NCBI RefSeq assembly: GCF_900110755.1 | Contig: NZ_FOFF01000003.1 | Coordinates: forward strand, 186,001 to 250,000 | Direction: 5' to 3' | From: Streptomyces sp. yr375 | GTDB taxonomy: Bacteria; Actinomycetota; Actinomycetes; Streptomycetales; Streptomycetaceae | DNA length: 64,000 nt | Shown here: piece by piece, positions 9,372-17,698 of the stretch | Layout of the letters: every line of letters starts with the position of its first letter | Numbering within the stretch: the stretch's first letter is position 1 | Translations under genes and position numbers: made by a program | The notes under the pieces: generated by a model | Databases searched by the model: none | What the model was told of the DNA's origin: nothing | The model's input: only the letters and a program-made list of their open reading frames with translations

Positions 9372-10681
9372 ACCCCGGGCACGCCGACCTCGGACACCCG
9401 AGCCTCGGGCACGTGATCTGCGGGAACGCTCCGCAGGACCGCGCTCCGCAGGACCGCGCTCCGCAGGACCGCGCTCCGCAGGACCGCGCTCCGCAGGACC
9501 GCGTCCCGCAAGAGCGAGCTCCGCACGACAACGCCCCGCACGAAGACGCCCCGCACGAAGACGCCCCGCACCAGACCGCCCGCCACACGAACCCCCTGTC
9601 TCCCGATCCAGGCGTCACCGCGCCCCCGCCCTCGTCCTCATCCCCGCTGCCGCCCTCACCCCCACTCCGTTTCGGCTACGGCACCAACGGCCTCGCCGAT
9701 CTCCGCCTCGACGACGCCCTCTCCCTCCTCGCCGATCTCGGCTACGACGGCCTCGGACTGACGCTCGACCACATGCACCTCGACCCGTTCGCCCCGGACC
9801 TCGCCACCCGCACCCGACGCGTCGCGCACCGACTGGACACCCTGGGGCTCGACGTCACCGTGGAGACCGGCGCCCGCTATGTCCTCGACCCGCGCCGCAA
9901 GCACGGTCCCTCGCTCCTGGACCCGGATCCGGACGACCGTGCCCGCCGCGTCGGTCTGCTCCTGCGTGCCGTCCAGATCGCCGGTGACCTCGGTGCGCAC
10001 GCCGTGCACTGCTTCAGCGGGACCGTCCCGCCGGGCACCGACACGGACACGGCATGGCAGCGCCTCGCCGACTCCCTCACCCCCGTCCTGGACACCGCCG
10101 CGACCGCAGGCATCCCTCTCGCGATCGAACCCGAACCCGGTCACCTCCTCGCGACCCTCGCCGACTTCCACCGGCTGCGCCGCACCCTCGGCGACCCGGC
10201 GTCCCTCGGCCTCACCCTCGACATAGGCCACTGCCAGTGCCTCGAACCACTCCCTCCCGCCGACTGCGTACGCGCCGCCGCTCCCTGGCTGCGGCACGTC
10301 CAGATCGAGGACATGCGTCGCGCTGTCCACGAACACCTCCCTTTCGGAGCCGGCGAGATCGACTTCCCGCCCGTCCTTGCCGCTCTGGCCGCGACCGGCT
10401 ACCGCGGGCTGATGGTGGTCGAACTGCCCCGGCACTCCCACGCCGGCCCCCACTACGCCGAACTCTCCCTCCCGTTCCTGCGCCGCGCCGAGACAACCGC
10501 CCGAGGCACCCACCGCGCCGCCCCGAGGCCGCCCTCCTCCCTCGCCCCGACCGCCCAACCCGCAGCCCGCCAACGGCCCCCCTTCCGCGCCGCACTCCCC
10601 AGCCGACCGTCCCCGGCCGTGAACCCGCCCGTCGCACGACCCGGCGAGCCCTCCGCCACCCCAGAAGGAAGCGCCCCATGA
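9368..10681 (+). CDS. Sugar phosphate isomerase/epimerase TIM barrel of the Ebo operon
   Basis: A 437-residue protein whose ATG overlaps the eboC stop (ATGA). Residues about 21-70 are ten degenerate APQDR-type five-residue repeats. The xylose-isomerase-like TIM barrel runs from about 98 to 375: RFGYGTNGLADLRLDDAL at the first strand, AIEPEPGH near 256, LTLDIGHCQC near 282, HVQIEDM near 313 and VVELPRHSH near 353 supply the usual metal and substrate residues. The last 60 residues are Pro/Arg-rich and probably disordered. It is coupled to eboA by a second ATGA overlap. The core looks like a full enzyme; the repeats look like a later expansion. It is not one of the six classical Ebo proteins, although it resembles a second EboE-like barrel. 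Confidence 0.82.
   Translation: MNPGHADLGHPSLGHVICGNAPQDRAPQDRAPQDRAPQDRAPQDRVPQERAPHDNAPHEDAPHEDAPHQTARHTNPLSPDPGVTAPPPSSSSPLPPSPPLRFGYGTNGLADLRLDDALSLLADLGYDGLGLTLDHMHLDPFAPDLATRTRRVAHRLDTLGLDVTVETGARYVLDPRRKHGPSLLDPDPDDRARRVGLLLRAVQIAGDLGAHAVHCFSGTVPPGTDTDTAWQRLADSLTPVLDTAATAGIPLAIEPEPGHLLATLADFHRLRRTLGDPASLGLTLDIGHCQCLEPLPPADCVRAAAPWLRHVQIEDMRRAVHEHLPFGAGEIDFPPVLAALAATGYRGLMVVELPRHSHAGPHYAELSLPFLRRAETTARGTHRAAPRPPSSLAPTAQPAARQRPPFRAALPSRPSPAVNPPVARPGEPSATPEGSAP
9428..9577 (+). repeat. Ten 15-bp in-frame tandem repeats in the Ebo TIM-barrel gene
   Basis: Five identical copies of GCTCCGCAGGACCGC are followed by five degenerating copies (VPQER, APHDN, APHED twice, APHQT). All are contiguous and in frame. 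The gradient from perfect to diverged copies suggests recent expansion at the 5' side. There is no spacer between copies, so this is not a CRISPR array. Confidence 0.95.
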
Positions 10682-11496
10682 CCCCGCCCCCGGCCGGCCC
10701 GGCCACCCCGGAAGCGGGACACACGGGCCCCACTGTCACTCCCACCCCTCTCGACGTCCTGCACAGCCATCTCGACACCCACCTCCACGATTCCGCCCGC
10801 ACCTGGTTCCACCAGGCTCTCGACGAGGCCGCCGCCCATCCCGGGATCCACGGGCCCATTTCCGTCTGGGAGTTGCGCCTCGCCGAGGCCGGGCGTCGCT
10901 GCGGCAGCCGGTACGCCGACGCCGCCCGGGTGCTCATCCTCCACGCGGCCCGCGCCGACCCGGACGCCCTGACCCGCGTCTATTTCCAGGGCACCGCCGA
11001 CGAGCGTCGCGCCGTCCTGCACGCCCTGCCCCACCTCGTGCCCGGCCCCGACGCCGTCCCGCTCGTCGAGGACGCTCTGCGCACCCACGACACCCGGCTC
11101 CTGGCCGCCGCCGTCGGCCCCTACGCGGCCCGTCACCTCGCCGCCCACGCGTGGCGCCACGCCGTCCTGAAGTGCCTGTCCGCCGGAGTGCCCGTCGACG
11201 AGGTGGCGGGTCTCGAACACCGCGCCCGCGCCGACGCCGAACTCGCCCGCATGCTCACCGACCACGCCGCCGAACGCACCGCGGCAGGCCGTCCCGTACC
11301 CCCGGACCTGCACCGAGTCCTGACCCTGACCGACCCGACCACACCCACCGCGCCCAGCCGCCCCGAACCCGCACCACAGACCACACAGACCAGACCGCCG
11401 TCACCGCCCACGGCTCCACCCCGGCCGAACCCGAACTCCCCCGGCCCGCACAGCTCAGCCGTCCTCCGCACCGACCCCCACGGCAAGGAGTCCTGA
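10678..11496 (+). CDS. eboA: EboA-domain protein
   Basis: A 272-residue, mostly helical, soluble protein. The ATG overlaps the previous TGA and follows GAAGGAAGCGCCCC. The conserved EboA block lies at residues about 25-185: TWFHQALDEAAAHP, ISVWELRLAEAGRRCG, then DERRAVLHALPHL and the RHLAAHAWRHAVLKCLSAGV helix. The remaining 85 residues are a Pro-rich tail without recognisable domain. EboA has no known enzymatic motif; it is a core member of Ebo clusters, which have been linked to export of a scytonemin precursor in cyanobacteria and to nematode avoidance in a pseudomonad. Its stop shares one base with the eboB start (TGATG), so translation is coupled. Confidence 0.82.
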   Translation: MTPPPAGPATPEAGHTGPTVTPTPLDVLHSHLDTHLHDSARTWFHQALDEAAAHPGIHGPISVWELRLAEAGRRCGSRYADAARVLILHAARADPDALTRVYFQGTADERRAVLHALPHLVPGPDAVPLVEDALRTHDTRLLAAAVGPYAARHLAAHAWRHAVLKCLSAGVPVDEVAGLEHRARADAELARMLTDHAAERTAAGRPVPPDLHRVLTLTDPTTPTAPSRPEPAPQTTQTRPPSPPTAPPRPNPNSPGPHSSAVLRTDPHGKES

Positions 11497-12344
11497 TGCG
11501 CATCTTCGACCCCCACATCCACATGACCTCGCGCACCACCGACGACTACGAGGCCATGCACGCGGCCGGCGTCCGCGCCGTGGTCGAGCCGGCCTTCTGG
11601 CTGGGGCAGCCCCGCACCTCGCCCGCCTCCTTCCTCGACTACTTCGACTCCCTCCTCGGCTGGGAGCCCTTCCGGGCCGCGCAGCACGGCATCGCCCACC
11701 ACTGCGCGCTCGCCCTCAACCCCAAGGAGGCCAACGACCCGCGCTGCGCCGCCGTCCTGGACGAGCTGCCGCGCTATCTCCTCAAGGACCACGTGGTGGC
11801 CGTCGGCGAGATCGGCTACGACTCGATGACCCCCGCCGAGGACACCGCCCTCGCCGCTCAGCTCCAACTGGCCGCCGATCACGCCCTGCCCGCCCTCGTG
11901 CACACCCCGCACCGCGACAAGCTCGCCGGCCTGCGCCGCACCCTCGACGTCGTCCGGGAATCCGCCCTGCCCCTGGACCGGGTCCTGCTCGACCACCTCA
12001 ACGAGACCACCGTGCAGGAGGCGAAGGACGCCGGCTGCTGGCTCGGCTTCTCCGTCTATCCCGACACCAAGATGGACGAGACCCGCATGATCGAGATCCT
12101 CCGCGTGTACGGCCCGGAGAAGGTTCTCGTCAACTCCGCAGCGGACTGGGGCAGGAGCGACCCCCTCAAGACCCGCAGGGTCGCCGACCTGATGCTCGCG
12201 GAGGGCTTCGGCGAGGACGACGTCGATCTCGTCCTGTGGCGCAACCCCGTCGCCTTCTACGGCCTCAGCGGTCGCCTCACCCTGGACGTGACCTCCCCCG
12301 ACCCCACGCACGAGGGCAACTCCATCCTGCGCGGCGGGGAGTGA
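11496..12344 (+). CDS. eboB: EboB, TatD-family metal-dependent hydrolase
   Basis: A 282-residue amidohydrolase-fold protein; the ATG sits in TGATG behind AAGGAGTCC. FDPHIHM at residues 4-10 is the HxH metal motif at strand 1. VVAVGEIGYDS near residue 103 supplies the metal-bridging Glu, LVHTPHRDK near 134 a His, LDHLNETT near 165 another His, and VNSAADWGRSDP near 210 the final Asp. This is the TatD/Ebo hydrolase layout. The natural substrate is unknown; in Ebo operons it is presumed to cut the transported or modified metabolite. It is followed after 3 bases by eboE. Length is normal for the family and no signal peptide is present. Confidence 0.86.
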   Translation: MRIFDPHIHMTSRTTDDYEAMHAAGVRAVVEPAFWLGQPRTSPASFLDYFDSLLGWEPFRAAQHGIAHHCALALNPKEANDPRCAAVLDELPRYLLKDHVVAVGEIGYDSMTPAEDTALAAQLQLAADHALPALVHTPHRDKLAGLRRTLDVVRESALPLDRVLLDHLNETTVQEAKDAGCWLGFSVYPDTKMDETRMIEILRVYGPEKVLVNSAADWGRSDPLKTRRVADLMLAEGFGEDDVDLVLWRNPVAFYGLSGRLTLDVTSPDPTHEGNSILRGGE

Positions 12345-12347
12345 CCG

Positions 12348-13517
12348 ATGCGCTTCCGCCACCCCGACGGCACCACCGTCCACCTCGCGTACTGCACCAA
12401 CGTGCACCCCGCCGAGACCCTCGACGGCGTCCTCGCGCAACTCCGGGACCACTGCGAGCCCGTCCGCCGCCGCCTCGGCCGCGACCGGCTCGGCATCGGC
12501 CTGTGGCTCGCCAAGGACGCCGCCCGCGCCCTCGACGCCGAACCGTCGGCCCTGCGCGTCCTGCGCACCGCGCTCGACCGGCGCGGCCTCGAGGTCGTCA
12601 CCCTCAACGGCTTCCCTTACGAGGGGTTCGGCGCCGAAGAGGTCAAGTACCGCGTGTACAAGCCCGATTGGGCCGACCCCGAACGCCTCGACCACACCAC
12701 CGCACTGGCCCGGGTCCTCACCGGGCTGCTCCCCGACGACGTCACCGAGGGCACCATCTCCACCCTCCCGCTCGGCTGGCGCACCGCCTGGAACGCCGAG
12801 CGCGCCGAGACGGCCCGCGCCGCCCTGCGCACCCTCGCCGACCGCCTGGACGCGCTGGCGGACCTGACCGGCCGCTCCGTCCGCGTCGGCCTCGAACCGG
12901 AGCCCGGCTGCATCGTCGAGACCACCGCCGACGCCCTCGCCCCGCTCACGGCCGTCGGCCACCCCCGTATCGGCATCTGTGTCGACACCTGCCATCTCGC
13001 CACCTCCTTCGAAGACCCGCACCCCGCCCTGGACGCGCTCGCCGCAGCCCGCGTCCCCGTCGTCAAATCCCAGCTATCAGCCGCCCTGCACGCCGAACAC
13101 CCCCATCTCGCAGCCGTCCGCGAAGCCCTCGCCGCGTTCGACGAACCCCGCTTCCTGCACCAGACCCGCACGGTCACCGCCGCCGGTCTGCACGGCACCG
13201 ACGACCTCGGCGAGGCCCTCGCCGGCACCGCCCTGCCCGCCGACCGGCCCTGGCGGGCCCACTTCCACGTCCCGCTGCACGCGGCCCCCGCCGCGCCGCT
13301 CACCTCCACACTCCCCGTACTCAAAGCCGCACTGACCCGGCTCGTCGGCGGCCCGCACCCGCTCACCCGGCACCTCGAGGTCGAGACCTACACCTGGCAG
13401 GCACTCCCACCCGAGCTGCGGCCGCGCGCCCGAGCCCAGCTCATCGACGGCATCGCCGCCGAACTCGCCCTGGCCCGCGACCTGTTGACGGACCTCGGGC
13501 TCAAGGAGCTGCCGTGA
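12348..13517 (+). CDS. eboE: EboE, metabolite-traffic TIM barrel
   Basis: A 389-residue xylose-isomerase-like TIM barrel of the EboE type. It opens with RFRHPDGTTVHLAYCTNVHPAETLDG-like sequence typical of that group. VGLEPEPGCIVET near residue 183 holds the first metal Glu, GICVDTCHLATSFE near 208 the Asp/His pair, VKSQLSAAL near 232 the next strand, and LEVETYTWQALP near 342 the last Glu. It differs clearly from the TIM barrel upstream of eboA in the same operon, so there are two barrels. The stop overlaps the GTG of the phosphatase gene. The reaction is unknown; the group is annotated as a metabolite traffic protein because of its association with export. Confidence 0.85.
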   Translation: MRFRHPDGTTVHLAYCTNVHPAETLDGVLAQLRDHCEPVRRRLGRDRLGIGLWLAKDAARALDAEPSALRVLRTALDRRGLEVVTLNGFPYEGFGAEEVKYRVYKPDWADPERLDHTTALARVLTGLLPDDVTEGTISTLPLGWRTAWNAERAETARAALRTLADRLDALADLTGRSVRVGLEPEPGCIVETTADALAPLTAVGHPRIGICVDTCHLATSFEDPHPALDALAAARVPVVKSQLSAALHAEHPHLAAVREALAAFDEPRFLHQTRTVTAAGLHGTDDLGEALAGTALPADRPWRAHFHVPLHAAPAAPLTSTLPVLKAALTRLVGGPHPLTRHLEVETYTWQALPPELRPRARAQLIDGIAAELALARDLLTDLGLKELP

Positions 13518-14908
13518 CCGCTCTGGTGGCCAACAGTCCCGTACCTCTTCTCGTCCTCGACGTCGTCGGTCTCACCCCCCGTCTGCTCGACCACATGCCC
13601 CACCTCAGGGCCCTCGCCCAGGCCGGTTCCCGGGCCCCGCTCGGAACCGTCCTGCCGGCCGTCACCTGTGCCGCGCAGTCCACCTTCCTCACCGGCACGC
13701 TCCCGGCCGAACACGGCATCGTCGGCAACGGCTGGTACTTCCGCGAGCTCGGCGACGTCCTGCTGTGGCGGCAGCACAACGGTCTCGTCGCCGGAGACAA
13801 GCTGTGGGACGCCGCCCGCCGGGCCCACCCCGGCTACACGGTCGCCAATATCTGCTGGTGGTACGCCATGGGCGCCGACACCGACTTCACCGTCACCCCC
13901 CGTCCCGTCTACTACTCCGACGGCCGCAAGGAACCCGACTGCTACACCCGGCCCCCGGCCCTGCACGACGAACTCACTGCGAAACTCGGTACCTTCCCCC
14001 TCTTCCACTTCTGGGGACCGGGCGCGGACCTGGTCTCCAGCCGCTGGATCATCAACGCGACCCGCCACATCCTGCGCACCCGCCGACCCGACCTGGCCCT
14101 GTGCTACCTCCCTCACCTCGACTACGACCTCCAGCGCTTCGGCCCCGACGACCCCCGCTCCCTCCAGGCGGCCGCCGACCTGGACGCGGCCATGGCCCCG
14201 CTGCTGGCCGACGCACGCGCGCAGGGCCGTACCGTCGTCGCACTGTCCGAGTACGGCATCACCCGGGTGAGCCGGCCCGTCGACATCAACCGCGCCCTGC
14301 GCCGCGCGGGCCTGCTCGAGGTGCACACCCAGGACGGCATGGAGTACCTCGACCCGACGGCGTCCCGTGCCTTCGCGGTCGCGGACCATCAGCTCGCCCA
14401 CGTGTATGTGCGTCGCCCCGAGGACCTGGAGGTCACCCGGTCCGCGCTCGCCGGACTGCCCGGCGTCGAGCAACTCCTCGACGACGAGGGCAAGAAGGCG
14501 CACCACCTCGACCATCCGCGCTCCGGCGAACTCGTCGCCGTGGCGGAGCCGGACGCCTGGTTCACGTACTACTACTGGCTCGACGACGCTCGCGCGCCCG
14601 ATTTCGCCCGACTCGTCGAGATCCACCGCAAACCCGGCTACGACCCGGTCGAGCTGTTCATGGACCCGCTCGACCCGTATGTGAAGGTCAAGGCGGCCAC
14701 CGCCCTGGCCCGCAAGAAGCTCGGCATGCGCTACCGCATGGCGGTCGTGCCCCTCGATCCGTCACCTATTCGAGGCAGCCACGGCCGCCTTCCGGCGAGC
14801 GACGACGACGGTCCGCTCCTCATCTGCTCCACCCCCCGTTCGCTCGGCGACCGCGTCGCGGCCACCGACGTGAAAGCACTGCTGCTCCAACTGGCCGGTC
14901 TGTGCTGA
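13514..14908 (+). CDS. EboF-like alkaline phosphatase/nucleotide pyrophosphatase family protein
   Basis: A 464-residue protein of the alkaline phosphatase superfamily. The GTG start overlaps the eboE stop. The fold's landmarks are present: LVLDVVGL near residue 12 (first metal Asp), VLPAVTCAAQSTFLTG near 50 (Thr nucleophile position), EHGIVGNGW, LPHLDYDLQRFG near 200 (Asp and His region), and ADHQLAHVY near 292. The usual SDHG metal pair appears as SEYGIT near 245, so one metal site may be altered. No membrane segment or signal peptide is visible. It ends the coupled operon and probably removes a phosphate or cleaves a phosphodiester on the Ebo metabolite. The EboF name is by position and family, not proven. 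Confidence 0.8.
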   Translation: MTALVANSPVPLLVLDVVGLTPRLLDHMPHLRALAQAGSRAPLGTVLPAVTCAAQSTFLTGTLPAEHGIVGNGWYFRELGDVLLWRQHNGLVAGDKLWDAARRAHPGYTVANICWWYAMGADTDFTVTPRPVYYSDGRKEPDCYTRPPALHDELTAKLGTFPLFHFWGPGADLVSSRWIINATRHILRTRRPDLALCYLPHLDYDLQRFGPDDPRSLQAAADLDAAMAPLLADARAQGRTVVALSEYGITRVSRPVDINRALRRAGLLEVHTQDGMEYLDPTASRAFAVADHQLAHVYVRRPEDLEVTRSALAGLPGVEQLLDDEGKKAHHLDHPRSGELVAVAEPDAWFTYYYWLDDARAPDFARLVEIHRKPGYDPVELFMDPLDPYVKVKAATALARKKLGMRYRMAVVPLDPSPIRGSHGRLPASDDDGPLLICSTPRSLGDRVAATDVKALLLQLAGLC

Positions 14909-14979
14909 CTGGTTGCCGAATGGTCACAAGTGAAGCACTCACCACTGACAACGCCCCCCGATCCCGAGGAGTTCCAGAC

Positions 14980-16038
14980 ATGAGCCGCAATTTCGACACC
15001 GACACCAACCCCGAACTCGCCCACCGCCTGACCAGACGAGGCATGCTCGGCGTCGCCGCGGGAGCCACCGCGGCCGCACTGCTGGGAGCCGCCGCGACCC
15101 CGGCCACGGCAGCGCCCGCCACCGGCACCGGCACCGGAGCGTCGGTCACCGGCCGTGGCCGTCCCGTCCTGCCCCCCGGCCGGCTCGGCATCCAGCTCTA
15201 CAGCCTGCGGGACAAGGTCTCCACGCTGGGCTTCGCCGCCGTATTCGCCGAGTTGGAGAAGTACGGGTACGACGAGGTCGAGTTCGCCGGCTACACGCAG
15301 GGCTCCGCGGGCCCCATCACCCTCGCCCAGCTCAAGCGACTCGCCCGCAACCACGGCCTGACACCGATCGGCAGCCATGTCGGCTACTACGCCGACGACC
15401 CGAACGCGTACACCTTCGCCCAGAACCTCACCAAGGTCCTCGACGACGCCCAGGCCCTCGGCCTCAAGCACATCGGCACCGCCTCCGGCCCGTTCCGCTA
15501 CGGCTCCACCGTCGACGCGTGGAAGCGCGCGGCCGAGGAGTTCAACACGTACGGAGCGGCGGCCAGGGCCCGCGGCATGAAGTTCTACCAGCACAACCAC
15601 TCCGACGAGTTCGGCTTCGCGACCGACCACCCCAAGGTCCGCCTCTACGACGTGCTGCTCGCCGAGACCGATCCCGACCTGGTGTTCCTGGAGATGGACA
15701 TCTACTGGGCGTACGTCGGCCAGTTCCGCTTCTCGACGCGGACCGACGGCAGGCCCGCGCCCTTCGAGCCGCTGGACTACGTACTGAGGCAGCCGCACCG
15801 CTACCCGCTCTTCCACGTGAAGGACGGCGTCAGCGACCCCGCCGACCAGTTCGGGTACCGGATGGTCGACGTGGGTGACGGCGACATCGACTACCAGCGG
15901 TTCATCTCCGCCGTCACCCGGCTGCGCGGCGAGCGCCTGGCCCACCACTGGCAGGCCGAACACGACAACCCGGTCGAGTCGTTCGCCTTCGCCCGGAAGT
16001 CGAGCGCGCACCTGCACTCGCTGCGCGAGAAGTGCTGA
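14980..16038 (+). CDS. TAT-exported sugar phosphate isomerase/epimerase family protein
   Basis: A 352-residue TIM-barrel protein with a twin-arginine signal: LTRRGMLGVAAGATAAAL, ending near ATPATAAPA (residues 17-47). The ATG follows CCGAGGAGTTCCAGAC. In the mature part, IQLYSLRDK marks strand 1, HNHSDEFGF about residue 206, LEMDIYWAYVG about 239, FHVKDGVSD about 279 and HWQAEHDNP about 322; these are the metal and substrate positions of the xylose-isomerase-like fold. Exported members are often linked to 3-keto-glycoside cleavage, which fits the ThuA-DUF1080 gene 8 kb upstream. It lies 71 bases after the Ebo phosphatase and may be read with that operon or from its own promoter. Confidence 0.85.
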   Translation: MSRNFDTDTNPELAHRLTRRGMLGVAAGATAAALLGAAATPATAAPATGTGTGASVTGRGRPVLPPGRLGIQLYSLRDKVSTLGFAAVFAELEKYGYDEVEFAGYTQGSAGPITLAQLKRLARNHGLTPIGSHVGYYADDPNAYTFAQNLTKVLDDAQALGLKHIGTASGPFRYGSTVDAWKRAAEEFNTYGAAARARGMKFYQHNHSDEFGFATDHPKVRLYDVLLAETDPDLVFLEMDIYWAYVGQFRFSTRTDGRPAPFEPLDYVLRQPHRYPLFHVKDGVSDPADQFGYRMVDVGDGDIDYQRFISAVTRLRGERLAHHWQAEHDNPVESFAFARKSSAHLHSLREKC

Positions 16039-16084
16039 GCACCCGACACCGGATGCGCCGGACACACCGGATGTGCTGAGTACG

Positions 16085-16146
16085 CGCACGCGCGCGTGGA
16101 GGCCCACCCGAGGGACGTAGGGAGTGAGCCTCCACGCGCGCGTGCG
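16085..16146. terminator. 19-bp bidirectional hairpin between convergent genes
   Basis: A perfect 19-bp inverted repeat (CGCACGCGCGCGTGGAGGC at 16085-16103 and its complement at 16128-16146) encloses a 24-nt loop. It lies between the TIM-barrel stop and the convergent transporter stop and should end transcription from both sides. The arms are largely alternating CG/CA, an unusual composition. Confidence 0.8.
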
Positions 16147-16149
16147 TCG

Positions 16150-17547
16150 TCAGCCGGTGGGCCGGGGGGCCGAGGCGATCTCCCCGCTGTTCCGCCCGGG
16201 CTGTCGCAGCAGCAGGGCGATGCCCGCCGCCGCCATCGAGACGCCGCCCGCCAGCGCGTACGCGCCGTTGTAGCCCCAGGCCGCGACGACCATGGAGCCG
16301 AGTCCGCCGCCGAACAGGCCGCTGATCAGCTTGCCGCTGTACGCGAGCCCGTAGTTGGTGGCGTTGTAGTTCTCGCCGAAGTAGTCCGGGGTGAGGGCCG
16401 CGAACAGCGGGTAGAACGCGCCGCCGCCGAAGCCGGACAGGAAGGCGAAGAACAGGAACAGCCATTCGCTCCTGACGTCACCGGCCCAGATCACGCCGAA
16501 CTGCGCGAGCCCCAGGACGACGATCACGAACACGAGCGTGGGCTTGCGGCCCCACCGGTCGGACAGCCAGCCCACGACCCCGCGGCCGACGCCGTTGACG
16601 ACCGCCATGACACCCATGGACGAGGCCGCGACCAGCGGGCCGAAGCCGATCTCCTTGGCGTAGTCCACCTGGAAGGAGATCCCGAAGATCGACACGCCGG
16701 CCGTCATCACGATGGAGAGCCACATCAGGGGCAGCATGCCGGTCCTGATGGCCTCCTTCGGCGTGTACTGCCGTACCGCCGGAGGGTTCTTGGCCAGGCT
16801 CGCCGCGTTCCTGCTGTCGCCGGCGAACGTCAACGGGTCGAGGTCGGCGGGCCACCAGTTCTTCGGCGGGTCCTTGAAGAAGAACGCGCACCCGAACACC
16901 ACGACCATGATGTAGCAGCCGATGAGGTCGAGGACGCGGTGGTAGTTCGCCGTGTCGAAGCCGTAGTTGAAGATGAATATGAACGGCAGCGACCCGTACG
17001 CGAACCCGCCGTTGACGAAGCCGGTCCGGGCGCCGCGCCGCTCCGGGAACCACTTGCCGACCATGTTGATGCAGGTCGCGTAGACCAGACCGGCCCCGAT
17101 CCCGCCGACCACCCCGAACCCCAGGATCGCCGCCAGGACGTCGTCCAGGTGCGACAGGGCGAGGAAACCGACCAGGCACATCCCGGAGCCCACGTACATG
17201 GCCCTACGGGCCGTCAGGACGCCCTTCTCGCGCAGCCAGCCCGCCGGGAAGGCGATACCGGCCTGGAAGAACACCCAGACGCTGAGGATCCAGAAGGTGT
17301 TGCTCTGCGTCCAGCCGTGCGCGCGGGACAGGGTGTCCTCCGCCGAGCCGTACGCGTACTCGAAGACGCTGATCGCCATCATGGCGAGCCACGGCAGATA
17401 GATCATGAGCCTGCGGGAGTGGCCCAGGATGTCGCGGTCGGTCTCGCCGATGCGGTAGACGCGGCCGCGGGTGTCGGTCACCTCCTGGTAGGGACGGTGT
17501 GCGGTGCCGGTCGAAGAGCTGTTCGTTGCGAGGGGATCTGCCGTCAT
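16150..17547 (-). CDS. OFA-family MFS transporter (oxalate/formate antiporter type)
   Basis: A 465-residue, twelve-helix major facilitator protein. I chose the ATG at 17547 because GTGAGGAAA lies 10-18 bases upstream; a GTG at 17565 would use that ribosome site as coding sequence. Landmarks include IYLPWLAMMAISVFEYAYG (first helix), FPAGWLREKGVLTARRAM (MFS loop 2-3 signature region), GIGAGLVYATCINMVGKWFPERRGARTGF, and GRGVVGWLSDRWGRKPT in the second half. These match the OFA family, which exchanges oxalate for formate. Its place beside acyl-CoA ligase, frc and oxc genes supports oxalate uptake with formate release. Confidence 0.88.
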   Translation of the reverse strand: MTADPLATNSSSTGTAHRPYQEVTDTRGRVYRIGETDRDILGHSRRLMIYLPWLAMMAISVFEYAYGSAEDTLSRAHGWTQSNTFWILSVWVFFQAGIAFPAGWLREKGVLTARRAMYVGSGMCLVGFLALSHLDDVLAAILGFGVVGGIGAGLVYATCINMVGKWFPERRGARTGFVNGGFAYGSLPFIFIFNYGFDTANYHRVLDLIGCYIMVVVFGCAFFFKDPPKNWWPADLDPLTFAGDSRNAASLAKNPPAVRQYTPKEAIRTGMLPLMWLSIVMTAGVSIFGISFQVDYAKEIGFGPLVAASSMGVMAVVNGVGRGVVGWLSDRWGRKPTLVFVIVVLGLAQFGVIWAGDVRSEWLFLFFAFLSGFGGGAFYPLFAALTPDYFGENYNATNYGLAYSGKLISGLFGGGLGSMVVAAWGYNGAYALAGGVSMAAAGIALLLRQPGRNSGEIASAPRPTG

Positions 17548-17548
17548 G

Positions 17549-17698
17549 TCAGGCCATTTCCTCACCGAGCGGATGCGGGTTGGGGACGATGCGACGACTG
17601 GTCTTCGGCCTCCCGGGCGCCTTCAGGAAGAGCGCCGGCACGGCGGACGCGAGACCGATGGAACCGGCCAGGACGAACGCCCCTCGGAGCTGTGGACC
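17549..17698 (-). pseudogene. Remnant: C-terminal end of a membrane transporter
   Basis: Read on the minus strand, the last 50 codons before the TGA at 17551-17549 give GPQLRGAFVLAGSIGLASAV followed by PALFLKAPGRPKT and a short polar tail ending LGEEMA. This has the look of the final helix and tail of an MFS-type carrier. No start codon with upstream helices is found in this frame, and the sequence farther upstream continues only in other frames, so it is a decayed gene end. Its stop lies one base before the start of the oxalate transporter. It could also be a frame-slipped end of a gene once lying in 17549-17919. Confidence 0.5.

Noticed and set aside
9428..9577. CRISPR-like repeat array
   Set aside because: Repeats are contiguous without spacers, in frame and encode APQDR units; no cas genes are present.
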